A stretch of 64,000 nt of DNA, from assembly GCA_965232895.1 (NCBI GenBank), contig OZ247430.1, positions 1,860,001 to 1,924,000 on the forward strand, written 5' to 3'. Position numbers and translations under genes: made by a program. The stretch is from Bin87 sp965232895. GTDB taxonomy: Bacteria > Chloroflexota > Dehalococcoidia > Lucifugimonadales > UBA3495. This document shows positions 52,244 through 59,923 of this stretch, piece after piece (the stretch's first letter is position 1; the number at the start of each line of letters is the position of its first letter). Under the pieces are notes generated by a model. It was not told the origin of the DNA. It saw only the letters and a program-made list of their open reading frames with translations, and did not search any database.

Positions 52244-53188
52244 ATGCAGTTCGGTTTCTACCTGCCCAACCATGGCCCCAACGCCCAGCCCGGTCCGCTG
52301 GCCCAGATCGCGCAAGCCGGCGACCGTCTCGGCTTTTACTGCATGGTGGCCGGCGACCACGTGCTGGTGCCCAGCCAGATTGACTCGCCTTATCCCTACA
52401 CCGTGGGCGGCGAGTTCCCCACCGGCGAAAGCGGCGAGTATCTGGAGCAACTGACCCTGCTCACCTACCTCGCCGGCGTCACGGAGAACATCCGCATGGT
52501 CCCCAGCGTGATGATCGTCCCCTACCGACCGCCCATCCTGGCCGCCAAGATCCTGGCCACTCTGGACGTGCTATCCCAGGGCCGCCTCATCCTGGGCGTC
52601 GGCGTGGGCTGGATGGAAGAGGAGTTCGAGGCGCTGGGCACGCCCCCCTTCGCCGAGCGTGGCGCGGTGACCGACGAGTACCTGCAAGCCTACAAGGAGC
52701 TGTGGACCAGCCCCAATCCTGAGTTCGACGGGAAATACGTCCAGTTCTCGGGCATCCAGTTCCTGCCCAAACCCGTGCAGAAGCCCCATCCGCCGATCTG
52801 GGTGGGCGGCCAGAGCCGGCCCGCCATCCGCCGCGCCGCGACCATCGGCGACGGCTGGCACCCGGTGGGCACCATCCCGGCCGCGACCCTGGAGCCGGAG
52901 GAGCTCGCCGGTGACCTGGTGACGCTCAACCGGTTCGCGGAACAGGCCGGCCGTGACGCTGCCGAAATCCAGATCTCCATGAAGGCCCCGCTCTACGACC
53001 CGGGGACCATGCAGACCGGCCCGCGCCGCTGGTTCTCCGGTTCCACCGACGCCATCCTGGAGGACGTCCACACCTATTCCGAAGTGGGCGTCTCTCACAT
53101 CATTTTTGACATCCGCGGGAGCGACCTCAATCAGGCCCTGGAGCGGTTGGACTGGTTTGCCGGCGACGTGATGCGACAAGTTGACTGA
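52244..53188 (+). CDS. LLM-class F420-dependent oxidoreductase
   Basis: A 314-residue luciferase-like TIM barrel. Marks of the F420-dependent TIGR03619-like group are MQFGFYLPNHGPNA, LTYLAGVTENIRMVPSVMIV, DVLSQGRLILGVGVGWMEEE, FDGKYVQFSGIQFLPKPVQK and HPPIWVGGQSRPAIRRAA. It would transfer hydride between F420H2 (or FMNH2) and an organic substrate. AGGAGTAGCGTAA precedes ATG 52244. The genes after it (carboxymuconolactone decarboxylase-like, alpha/beta hydrolase) are in the same direction and suggest joint catabolic use, though each has its own promoter or ribosome site. Confidence 0.93.
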   Translation: MQFGFYLPNHGPNAQPGPLAQIAQAGDRLGFYCMVAGDHVLVPSQIDSPYPYTVGGEFPTGESGEYLEQLTLLTYLAGVTENIRMVPSVMIVPYRPPILAAKILATLDVLSQGRLILGVGVGWMEEEFEALGTPPFAERGAVTDEYLQAYKELWTSPNPEFDGKYVQFSGIQFLPKPVQKPHPPIWVGGQSRPAIRRAATIGDGWHPVGTIPAATLEPEELAGDLVTLNRFAEQAGRDAAEIQISMKAPLYDPGTMQTGPRRWFSGSTDAILEDVHTYSEVGVSHIIFDIRGSDLNQALERLDWFAGDVMRQVD

Positions 53189-53220
53189 TCCGGTCCCAAG
53201 CCGGGGGCAACGTGGGCCTA

Positions 53221-53229
53221 TGCTATAAT
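53221..53229 (+). promoter_or_regulatory. Extended -10 promoter
   Basis: TGCTATAAT is a perfect extended -10 element, 88 bases before the TTG start of the next gene and without a clear -35. It gives the decarboxylase-like gene its own promoter. Confidence 0.5.
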
Positions 53230-53317
53230 TTGACCGCCTGATGGTCTGCGTCTGCGCCGCAGTTCCGTCGTTGCCTCCATTTCAAGTCAGCCGCTTTTCG
53301 CGAGGAGGAACACTGCC

Positions 53318-54109
53318 TTGACTTCCCTCAATGACCGCTATCATGCCGGCCGTGACATGCGCGGACAGATGTCCGGCGGGGATAGCACCCATTATGCCCT
53401 GCCCGGCGTCGATCAACTGGCGCCGGACCTCAAGCGCATCATCGACGAATCCCTTTTCGGAATCATCTGGCGCCGCCCGGGACTGAACCTCAAGCAACGC
53501 TGCATCGCCACCATCTCCGCCCTGATGACCCAGGGCGAGATGAACCTGCTGCGCCGGCACATCGTGCGCGCCCTCAACGTTGGCCTCACTCCCAACCAGG
53601 TGGTGGAGATTTTCATCCAGTCCACGTTCTACATCGGCGTTCCCGCCGTCGAGTCCGCCCTGCGGCTGACCAAGGACATCTACGAAGAACTGGGCATCGA
53701 TTACGAACCGGCCGTGGAGTACGACGTCAACCGGCATCCGGACGAGTTGCTGGCGCTGGGACAGGAAATCCACCGTCGCCATATGGGCAACACCCTGACT
53801 ACCTACGACGACGAGACCCCTGAAGGCCAATTGGAACGCATTGTCGACGAATACAACTGGGGCGCCATCTACAGCCGCAGCTTGCTTGACGACAAAGACC
53901 GGGCCATCATTTCCCTGGCCGCCCTCACCAGCATGGGCGTGTACGACGCCCAGATGCGCCGCCGTATTCGCGGCGCCATCGGGGTCGGGCTCACCTCTGA
54001 GGAGGTGATGGAAATCTTCATACACCTGTCCATGTACGGCGGGTATATGAACACCCGCACTTCCATGCGCATCGCCCGCTCGGTATTCAACGAACTGGAG
54101 ATCGAGTAG
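53318..54109 (+). CDS. Carboxymuconolactone decarboxylase-like protein, two domains
   Basis: A 263-residue protein with two CMD/AhpD-like helical domains. The first is at about 40-125 (LKQRCIATISALMTQGEMNL, VGLTPNQVVEIFIQSTFYIG), the second at about 180-255 (DDKDRAIISLAALTSMGVYD, GVGLTSEEVMEIFIHLSMYG). Neither carries the CxxC of AhpD-type reductases, so a decarboxylase or lyase role in ring-cleavage pathways fits better. TTG 53318 follows AGGAGG with an 11-base gap and an extended -10 promoter stands at 53221. It lies between an F420-type oxidoreductase and an alpha/beta hydrolase. Confidence 0.88.
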   Translation: MTSLNDRYHAGRDMRGQMSGGDSTHYALPGVDQLAPDLKRIIDESLFGIIWRRPGLNLKQRCIATISALMTQGEMNLLRRHIVRALNVGLTPNQVVEIFIQSTFYIGVPAVESALRLTKDIYEELGIDYEPAVEYDVNRHPDELLALGQEIHRRHMGNTLTTYDDETPEGQLERIVDEYNWGAIYSRSLLDDKDRAIISLAALTSMGVYDAQMRRRIRGAIGVGLTSEEVMEIFIHLSMYGGYMNTRTSMRIARSVFNELEIE

Positions 54110-54223
54110 CGTTTGCCAAAGGCACGGAGCAACAATCGTCGTGGATAGCGCGAGGTAGTCGCCTCGCGCTTGTGCTTTGGGACGAAACCAATACCAGACA
54201 GCACGGAGGTCGGCAGCAACACA

Positions 54224-55018
54224 ATGAAACTGCGCTTGGACGACGGCTGCGAGCTGTTCTACACCATTGACGACTTCACGGACCCGTGGACGGAGCCGGA
54301 AACCGTGGTGATGCACCACGGCATGGCCAAGAACCACAAGCTCTGGTTCGGCTGGGTTCCCATTATCGCCCGCCACTATCGCGTCATCCGCTTGGACATG
54401 CGTGGCATGGGCCAGTCCGACGTCCCCGACCCCGGCTACCCGTGGTCGGTGGATAACTTCGCCAAGGATCTGGCGGAGTTTGCCGACAAACTGGGGCTGG
54501 AAAAGTTCCACCTGATCGGTGAAACCGTGGGCGGCAGCATTTCCATGCGCTACGCCACCATGCACCAGGATCGGCTGCTCTCCCTGACCGCCTGCACCTC
54601 GCCCACCAGTTTCAACGACGCCCACCACGCCGAGTCGGCGGTGCAGATCGAAAACGAGGGCATCGGCGCGTGGGTGGAGGGCAGCATCGGCCGCCGTCTG
54701 GATCCCCAGATTGTGGACCCGGCCTACACCCGCTGGTACGCCGAACAGATGAAGGCGACCGCGCCCCACGTGGTTGCGGGTTTCCAGGCCCAGGCATCGG
54801 GAGACCTGCGGCCGCTGCTGAAAGACGTGCAAACGCCGGTGCTGATCATCGCCGCCGCCGCGCTCCGTGAGGAGGTGCTTGGAGACTTCCGCGGCGCCGC
54901 CGACGTGTTCCCCAACGGGCGCGCCGTGGTATTCCCGGGGGTGTCCGGTTTCGTCCAGCACATCCTGCCCGTGCCCTGCGCCCGGGTCTGGCTGGACTTC
55001 GCCAGCAGTCTCGCCTAA
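54224..55018 (+). CDS. Alpha/beta hydrolase fold protein with Thr at the nucleophile site
   Basis: A 264-residue alpha/beta hydrolase: HHGMAKNHKLWFGWVPII (oxyanion region), RLDMRGMGQSDVPDPGY, then the nucleophile elbow HLIGETVGGSISMRYA, and PGVSGFVQHILPV near the end with a His. The elbow G-x-S-x-G reads G-E-T-V-G, so the nucleophile would be Thr101. That is rare and suggests altered or lost hydrolysis. GGAGG is 14 bases before ATG 54224; an ATG-like start at 54170 is less fitting. It resembles 3-oxoadipate enol-lactonase-like members, which fits the CMD-like gene before it. Confidence 0.85.
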   Translation: MKLRLDDGCELFYTIDDFTDPWTEPETVVMHHGMAKNHKLWFGWVPIIARHYRVIRLDMRGMGQSDVPDPGYPWSVDNFAKDLAEFADKLGLEKFHLIGETVGGSISMRYATMHQDRLLSLTACTSPTSFNDAHHAESAVQIENEGIGAWVEGSIGRRLDPQIVDPAYTRWYAEQMKATAPHVVAGFQAQASGDLRPLLKDVQTPVLIIAAAALREEVLGDFRGAADVFPNGRAVVFPGVSGFVQHILPVPCARVWLDFASSLA

Positions 55019-55030
55019 CGCCGCTGACCT

Positions 55031-55744
55031 ATGGCAGACCGCGCCAGGTCGGGATCTGGCGACATCGTGGAGGGTGAGGCGTCACGGCGGAGAAGAAGAG
55101 CGCACGCTCATGCACGCCGTCGCGCCCGTGAGCGCCGAGCGCGTCACTCGAACGGCTTCCTGGAGCGCCTGACCTCCCGCGGCGAACTGCAATTGATGCC
55201 CCGGCGCGTCGCTCGGCGTCTGCATCTGCCCCTGTTTGTCGAGCTGTACAACGTCCAGTTCTTCCAGCTCAAAACGCGCTACCTGTGGCAGTCGGCCCTG
55301 GCCGCGGTGGTGATGCTGATCGTCATGCTGATGGTCGATTCCGTGGCCGACGCGGTTCTGGCCGCCGGCCTCGGCTCCAGCGCGGTTATCGTATTCGTGC
55401 ATCCCAACTCCAGCAGCGCGGCGCTCAGGCATCTGGTGGGAGGGCATATCCTCGGGTTGACAGTGGGGGCGTTGACGTCCTTCGCGCTGTTCCACGCCGG
55501 CTGGGTTCCCGTACCCGAAAGCGCGCATCACTGGGCAGCTGATGTTGCGGCGGCAATTACGCTGGGAGTTGTGATCCTGCTCATGTCGATAACCGATACC
55601 GAACACCCGCCGGCCGCGGCCACCGGCCTGGGTTTCGCCCTGCAGAGCCTGGAATTCACGCTGGTAATGCTGTTCATCGCCGCCGTTCTCATGCTGGCCG
55701 CCGGCAAGATCATCTTCCGCGCTTACATCCGCGACCTGGACTGA
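55031..55744 (+). CDS. HPP family integral membrane protein
   Basis: A 237-residue protein. The Arg-rich N-terminal part (RRRRRAHAHARRRARERRAR) is unusual and may be over-extended; a start at ATG 55196 would remove it. The body has four membrane segments and the HPP marks GSSAVIVFVHPNSSSAALRH, LVGGHILGLTVGAL and TDTEHPPAAATGLGFAL. Some HPP proteins transport nitrite; the role here is unknown. It follows the hydrolase gene by 12 bases. Confidence 0.82.
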   Translation: MADRARSGSGDIVEGEASRRRRRAHAHARRRARERRARHSNGFLERLTSRGELQLMPRRVARRLHLPLFVELYNVQFFQLKTRYLWQSALAAVVMLIVMLMVDSVADAVLAAGLGSSAVIVFVHPNSSSAALRHLVGGHILGLTVGALTSFALFHAGWVPVPESAHHWAADVAAAITLGVVILLMSITDTEHPPAAATGLGFALQSLEFTLVMLFIAAVLMLAAGKIIFRAYIRDLD

Positions 55745-55829
55745 CCGGCCGGCCCACCTTGCGAGTCAACTGCTCTATGAATATGGCGAATGCTGTACCG
55801 CGCTTGCCCGGGAATGCTAAAATCCACTC

Positions 55830-56303
55830 ATGCTCGATCATATGAACCGGAAACAGCGGCTGGACATCCGCACCTGCCTGCGAAAGGTGATCGGGTATAG
55901 CCTGTTCCTCCCCGTAGCGACGGCGCTGGTATTCACCCTGCTGGTTGTCATTATGGCTGCGCTGGTCGGGCTGCCGGCCGTAGCCGCCGGACTGGGCTTT
56001 TTCGGCGAGGCGACAGTCGCCCTTGCCGAGCCAACCGCCAACCTGTGGCTGGTCGGTTTCTTCGCGGCATCCTTCTGCTTCGGAGTGGGACGCGGCCTGC
56101 CCGGGCTGCTGCAGCATCGCACCCTCAATACCGGGGTCCTTCCGCGTTTTACGCAGGCAATCGTACTCCGGACGCCATCCGAAGCCAGCATAGCCGCCTT
56201 CCTCCGCGGCGCCATCAGTGGGCTGCCCTTGCTGGCCTGCCCCAACCGTACTGCACTGAGTACGCCTTCGGACCTGGCGGGTCCCGCTCCCCAGCTGGAA
56301 TAG
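55830..56303 (+). CDS. Small membrane protein, unknown
   Basis: A 157-residue protein with two or three hydrophobic segments (GYSLFLPVATALVFTLLVVI, then AALVGLPAVAAGLGFFG, and LWLVGFFAASFCFGVG) and a C-terminal soluble part (PRFTQAIVLRTPSEASIAAF). No family recognised. The start ATG 55830 or 55842 lacks a strong ribosome site. Coding bias is weaker in its last third, so the true end may be affected by a frameshift. Confidence 0.45.
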   Translation: MLDHMNRKQRLDIRTCLRKVIGYSLFLPVATALVFTLLVVIMAALVGLPAVAAGLGFFGEATVALAEPTANLWLVGFFAASFCFGVGRGLPGLLQHRTLNTGVLPRFTQAIVLRTPSEASIAAFLRGAISGLPLLACPNRTALSTPSDLAGPAPQLE

Positions 56304-56402
56304 CCGGCGATTTCTTCTTTTTGACGCCCGTGGCGCGCTGACGCCGCGGGCTTTCCGGTGTGGCAATTGCGTTGCCGCACTCGCGCAAAAGGAGAAATCG
56401 CT

Positions 56403-56744
56403 TTGAATGTCCTGAAGGTTCTTTGCGGCCTCCGGGGACGTGTCAAACGCGGCCCGTACTGGCTCGCGCTGATTGCCCTGTGGGTGGCAAGTTTCATCGC
56501 AGGGATGCTCTCCGGCAGGGACGTATTGCCGCTGGTCCCGTTCCTGACCTGGCTCGGTTTGACGGCTTACGTCTGGCTGCTGGTATGCGCCGGTCGGGCC
56601 CGAGACGCCGGGCAGTCTGCCGGGGTTGCTTTGTTGACCCTGGTCCCCCTGGTCGGACTGGTCATTACAATCGTGCTCGGTTGCCAGGGCAGCAAACCGG
56701 ACGGCGCGGAACCGACGCCGTCCGTTGACCGGCGAGCCGGCTAG
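56403..56744 (+). CDS. DUF805 family membrane protein
   Basis: A 113-residue membrane protein of the DUF805 type: GLRGRVKRGPYWLALIALW near the start, then FLTWLGLTAYVWLLVCAGRA, RARDAGQSAGVALLTLVPL, VGLVITIVLGCQGS. The conserved R-(x)-R-D-(A)-G pattern is present (ARDAGQS). AAGGAG with an 8-base gap supports TTG 56403. Members are of unknown role. Confidence 0.75.
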   Translation: MNVLKVLCGLRGRVKRGPYWLALIALWVASFIAGMLSGRDVLPLVPFLTWLGLTAYVWLLVCAGRARDAGQSAGVALLTLVPLVGLVITIVLGCQGSKPDGAEPTPSVDRRAG

Positions 56745-56840
56745 CGCATATCGCCGCCCCAGACTTCACAAATCGCCGCCGGCCGCGGCGCAGATGGCGA
56801 CCGCGGCCGGCTTCCCCACTTCACCAACGAAGGAGCATTT

Positions 56841-57803
56841 ATGACTGCTCGAAAATTTTTTGCCGCTTTTGGCGTCGCAGCGATGCTGGCCATTGCCCTG
56901 GTCGCGACGACTATCGCCATTGAGGAGGCCTCAGCTCAGACCAACGTTCCCCCGACGCGCAATATCACTGTCCGCGACGGCGCCAATCCCGGAGAAGTCG
57001 TCATCGCCTGGGACGCGGTGCCCCAGGCCAGGTACTACCGCATCGGCTACGTCAACATGGAAACGGACTACAACCGGGCGAAAGCCAGCGCGACCGGCGA
57101 ATGGATTGAAGCCTTCGTGTACGTTGACGTGAACGCGCGCAATATCCCGGTTTCGGGAGGACGCGCCGAGTACACCATCTTGCGGCTGGACCAGGGCGTC
57201 CGGCACGCCTTCACCGTGCTGACCACCGATTCATTCTTCAACAACATCGCCAACGTGGGCGCCACGTTCACCTGGCCCAGCAACCCGCGCTGGCGGTTCC
57301 TTACGGTCGCCGACCGGGGCGGAGCGTGTCCCACGGTGCCGCTGGTCGTCAATCCCGGCGGACACGACGGCGAGGGCGACATCTGCCCCATCACCGGCCT
57401 GCCCATACCCGCCGGCGGATACCTGGGCGTGGGGGATACCTACCGGTGGAGCAATGCCTGGTTCCGGCTGGACAGCGCGGCTGAGGTGCCTTCGGTCACT
57501 TTCAACGGATCTACATTCACTCCAACTGAAGGCAATAAATACCTCAGGCTGTGCTCCACCTGGAACAATCAGACTGGCGAGAATTTGTACTTCTGGGCCG
57601 GCGGGGACAGCAATTTATCCACCGACGCCGGGATCGGATTCGTCGCTGCCAGCGACGATGACTGGCTAGACACTTCGCCGGTGCCCAATAGAGCTACCCG
57701 GTCGGCCTGCGACATCTGGATTGTACCGGCGGCGGCTGACGTCGCTGTCTATGCAGTACACGGCGGCGATACCAGCAACCCCGTGCTCTACCGCATCGAC
57801 TGA
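56841..57803 (+). CDS. Secreted protein with FN3-like N-terminal domain
   Basis: A 320-residue secreted protein. Signal peptide FFAAFGVAAMLAIALVATTI, followed by an FN3-like domain (NITVRDGANPGEVVIAWDAV, ARYYRIGYVNMETDYNRA, YTILRLDQGVRHAFTVLT). The second half is unassigned and has Cys pairs (GACPTVPLVV with DICPITGLP, LRLCSTWNN with SACDIWIV), suggesting disulfides outside the cell. AAGGAG with a 7-base gap precedes ATG 56841. The leader and signal peptide are a diverged copy of those of the next gene. Confidence 0.8.
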   Translation: MTARKFFAAFGVAAMLAIALVATTIAIEEASAQTNVPPTRNITVRDGANPGEVVIAWDAVPQARYYRIGYVNMETDYNRAKASATGEWIEAFVYVDVNARNIPVSGGRAEYTILRLDQGVRHAFTVLTTDSFFNNIANVGATFTWPSNPRWRFLTVADRGGACPTVPLVVNPGGHDGEGDICPITGLPIPAGGYLGVGDTYRWSNAWFRLDSAAEVPSVTFNGSTFTPTEGNKYLRLCSTWNNQTGENLYFWAGGDSNLSTDAGIGFVAASDDDWLDTSPVPNRATRSACDIWIVPAAADVAVYAVHGGDTSNPVLYRID

Positions 57804-57972
57804 ATATCCGGCCGGAGGATTGGCTCCGACGGCAAACCAGCCAGATTCGAACCTCCCTTGTCCAGCGACCTTTGGCCGGCCACGTTTCTGACCGGCCGAA
57901 GGTCAAGCCAATCGCCGCCGCGCCGCTGACGACCGCGGCCGGCCCTCTCCACTCAACCAATGAGGAACATCT

Positions 57973-58797
57973 ATGATTGCTCGAAGAATTATTGCCGCCT
58001 TTGGCGCGGTGGCGGCTCTGGCGTTGGTCCTCTCCTTCGTGGCCTGCGCCCCTCTGGCGGAACCGCCGCCGACCGCGACACCTGCGCCAGAGCCGACCCC
58101 TACATTGAAGCCAACCGCAATGCCTGCGGCCACCCCGTCACCGGAACCCGCGCCAACGGCTACCCCAACTTCCACACCGGAACCCACCGCAACCCCAACG
58201 CCTACTGCGACGCCCACACCTTCCCCAACGCAGACGCCCACACCGGAACCCACTGCGACGCCAACTCCGATACCAACACCCACGCCCACCAGGACGCCCC
58301 GACCTACAGCTACGCCCCGGCCAACTCCGACGCCTAATCCTCTCGGCAAATGGGAATATGACCAATGGAATCCCAGTTCTGGTGGGACATTGTATGGGCT
58401 GTTCCTGGACGCAGAAGGCGACCAGGGAATCTATATGCTCATCCTATGCAGCCGGAGGTCCCCCGATAAAGAGGTTCAGTTCAATTGGGGCGAACGCCGC
58501 CCGGCTATAGGGTTGGACGCGTACGAAGTGAAAGGTCACAGCAGTAGTCATCTTGTTCGGGTACGTTATGGCAGCGGCGCAACACAATCGGAAAACTGGC
58601 AACTGCTCGCGTCAACAGCGCGCAATATCTCTTTGCCTGACGCCTACATCGGTGATGGAGCGGGCAGAATTTACCAATACCAGCAGGTAGATACCCTGAC
58701 CGTGCAGACGGATACAGACAAGGACCCCATTCAAGCGGAGTTTGACCTGCGCGGCCTGGACGCAGCCTTATCCCGTTTGAACCAGCATTGCCAATGA
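57973..58797 (+). CDS. Lipoprotein with long Thr-Pro linker
   Basis: A 274-residue lipoprotein: signal peptide with lipobox LSFVACAP, then a ~95-residue linker of TPEPTPTP repeats (from PPPTATPAPEPTPTL to RPTPTPNPLG), then an unassigned globular domain (GKWEYDQWNPSSGGTLYGLF, EVQFNWGERRPAIGLDAYEV, AEFDLRGLDAALSRLNQHCQ). The linker would push the domain away from the membrane. GAGGAA with an 8-base gap precedes ATG 57973. No known family. Confidence 0.75.
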   Translation: MIARRIIAAFGAVAALALVLSFVACAPLAEPPPTATPAPEPTPTLKPTAMPAATPSPEPAPTATPTSTPEPTATPTPTATPTPSPTQTPTPEPTATPTPIPTPTPTRTPRPTATPRPTPTPNPLGKWEYDQWNPSSGGTLYGLFLDAEGDQGIYMLILCSRRSPDKEVQFNWGERRPAIGLDAYEVKGHSSSHLVRVRYGSGATQSENWQLLASTARNISLPDAYIGDGAGRIYQYQQVDTLTVQTDTDKDPIQAEFDLRGLDAALSRLNQHCQ

Positions 58798-58877
58798 ACC
58801 GAGCATAAAACCTGAGGGAAGCCGAAATCCCGCGCAATGCTGACGAAATATGATTGTCATCGGAGACCTGGACTGCG

Positions 58878-58901
58878 CTGTCGCCCCATGGGGCGACAGC
58901 G
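58878..58901. other. Perfect 24-base palindrome
   Basis: GCTGTCGCCCCA followed by its exact reverse complement TGGGGCGACAGC, without a loop. It could form a cruciform or bind a dimeric regulator. It is 81 bases after the lipoprotein stop. Confidence 0.7.
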
Positions 58902-58914
58902 CCTTTCCCAAGTA

Positions 58915-59055
58915 CCCTTCGCCATTGCGAGCGCAGCGTGGCAATTCCGCTCACGCGTGCCCGGTTTGTCATCGCGAGGAGCGGCGACGTGGCGGTCTCG
59001 TTGCCACAGCAGCATCCCTTACGCTAATGAGATTGCCGCGCTTCCCTCGCAATCA
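58915..59055. repeat. Intergenic palindromic repeats (CATTGCGAGCGCAGC family)
   Basis: CATTGCGAGCGCAGCGTGGC, then CATCGCGAGGAGCGGCGACG with GAGATTGCCGCGCTTCCC are members of the family seen at 14676-14765. GCTGTCGCCCCATGGGGCGACAGC near 58878-58901 is a separate perfect palindrome. The gap 58798-59202 holds no gene. Confidence 0.65.
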
Positions 59056-59202
59056 CGCCAGCGTCCGGAATCTGGTCGATGACCCGGGCCGCGCTGTTGC
59101 CGCATGGGGCGCATTCCCAGGTCAGCCGGCCCCATGCGCCTGTGCTACCATGTTTGAAGCCGGTGACCGCCAGTCACTCACGCCTGGTTTGCGAGGTACG
59201 CT

Positions 59203-59505
59203 ATGGACACTTTCAAGACCACCGCCACAATCGCCAGGGGCGGCGTTCTTATTTTGAACAACCTGCCCTTTGCGGAGAACATCGAAGTGGAGGTTACCGT
59301 GCAGCGCCAACCGGAAGGTTCGGCCCGAATGGAAGTGGACCCGGATGATTTGAGCCGCCCTGCCCTGCACAATCCACTCAAGGGCACGGTCATCTGGTAT
59401 ATAGACCCATTTGAACCGGCCATCCCGGAAGAGGCGTGGGAAATGCTGGCGAACGACAATCCGCTCCGGACTGCGGATTCTGAGAGAGAGCTGAGCGAGG
59501 GCTGA
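59203..59505 (+). CDS. VapB-like antitoxin (putative)
   Basis: A 100-residue protein. The N-terminal part (TTATIARGGVLILNNLPFAE then NIEVEVTVQR) is like the beta-rich DNA-binding start of AbrB/VapB-type antitoxins; the C-terminal part is acidic with WYIDPFEPAIPEEAWEML, a likely toxin-wrapping tail. The PIN toxin gene begins 6 bases after its stop. ATG 59203 is preceded by weak purines (GCGAGGTACGCT). Family assignment rests mainly on the partner. Confidence 0.7.
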   Translation: MDTFKTTATIARGGVLILNNLPFAENIEVEVTVQRQPEGSARMEVDPDDLSRPALHNPLKGTVIWYIDPFEPAIPEEAWEMLANDNPLRTADSERELSEG

Positions 59506-59511
59506 CCACCG

Positions 59512-59910
59512 TTGATTGTTATTGACACCCATATCCAGATTTGGTGGGTTGAAGAATCCGGCCGTCTGGCTGAAACGCAACGACAGGCTATCGAGAACGA
59601 GCGGCATCAATCCGGGATTATCGGCGTCAGCGCCATATCTTGCGTAGAAATTGCCAGACTCGCGGAAAACGGGCTGATTGAGTTGCCGACCGATTCGCTG
59701 ACTTGGATGCTTCGCCTGTTGAGTTATCCTGCTGTCCGACTTCTGCCCATCACCCCCGAAATAGCCGTCCGCGCCTACAGCCTACCGGAACCCTTCCACC
59801 GCGATCCCGCCGACCGCATCCTGGTTGCCACCGCTCTGGAGTACTCCTGCCCGCTGGTCACCTCAGACGGTCGCATCCTGGACTATCCCCACGTCACTAC
59901 CATCGGATAA
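59512..59910 (+). CDS. VapC-type PIN domain toxin
   Basis: A 132-residue PIN-domain ribonuclease. Acidic active-site residues are in VIDTHIQIWW (Asp5), AISCVEIARL (Glu), HRDPADRILVATA (two Asp) and TSDGRILDYP (Asp). These bind Mg2+/Mn2+ and cut tRNA or rRNA. TTG 59512 is the natural start, 6 bases after the antitoxin stop with GAGGGCTGACC as ribosome site. The MmgE/PrpD gene follows after 13 bases. Confidence 0.92.
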   Translation: MIVIDTHIQIWWVEESGRLAETQRQAIENERHQSGIIGVSAISCVEIARLAENGLIELPTDSLTWMLRLLSYPAVRLLPITPEIAVRAYSLPEPFHRDPADRILVATALEYSCPLVTSDGRILDYPHVTTIG

Positions 59911-59923
59911 AGAGGACCCAAAC

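Noticed and set aside
53282..54961. A 559-codon minus-strand frame
   Set aside because: It runs antisense through the carboxymuconolactone decarboxylase-like and hydrolase genes and shows no domain of its own.
57838..57862. AGGTTCGAATC on the minus strand, like a tRNA T-loop
   Set aside because: Flanking bases do not form a T-stem, and no acceptor or anticodon arms are present.
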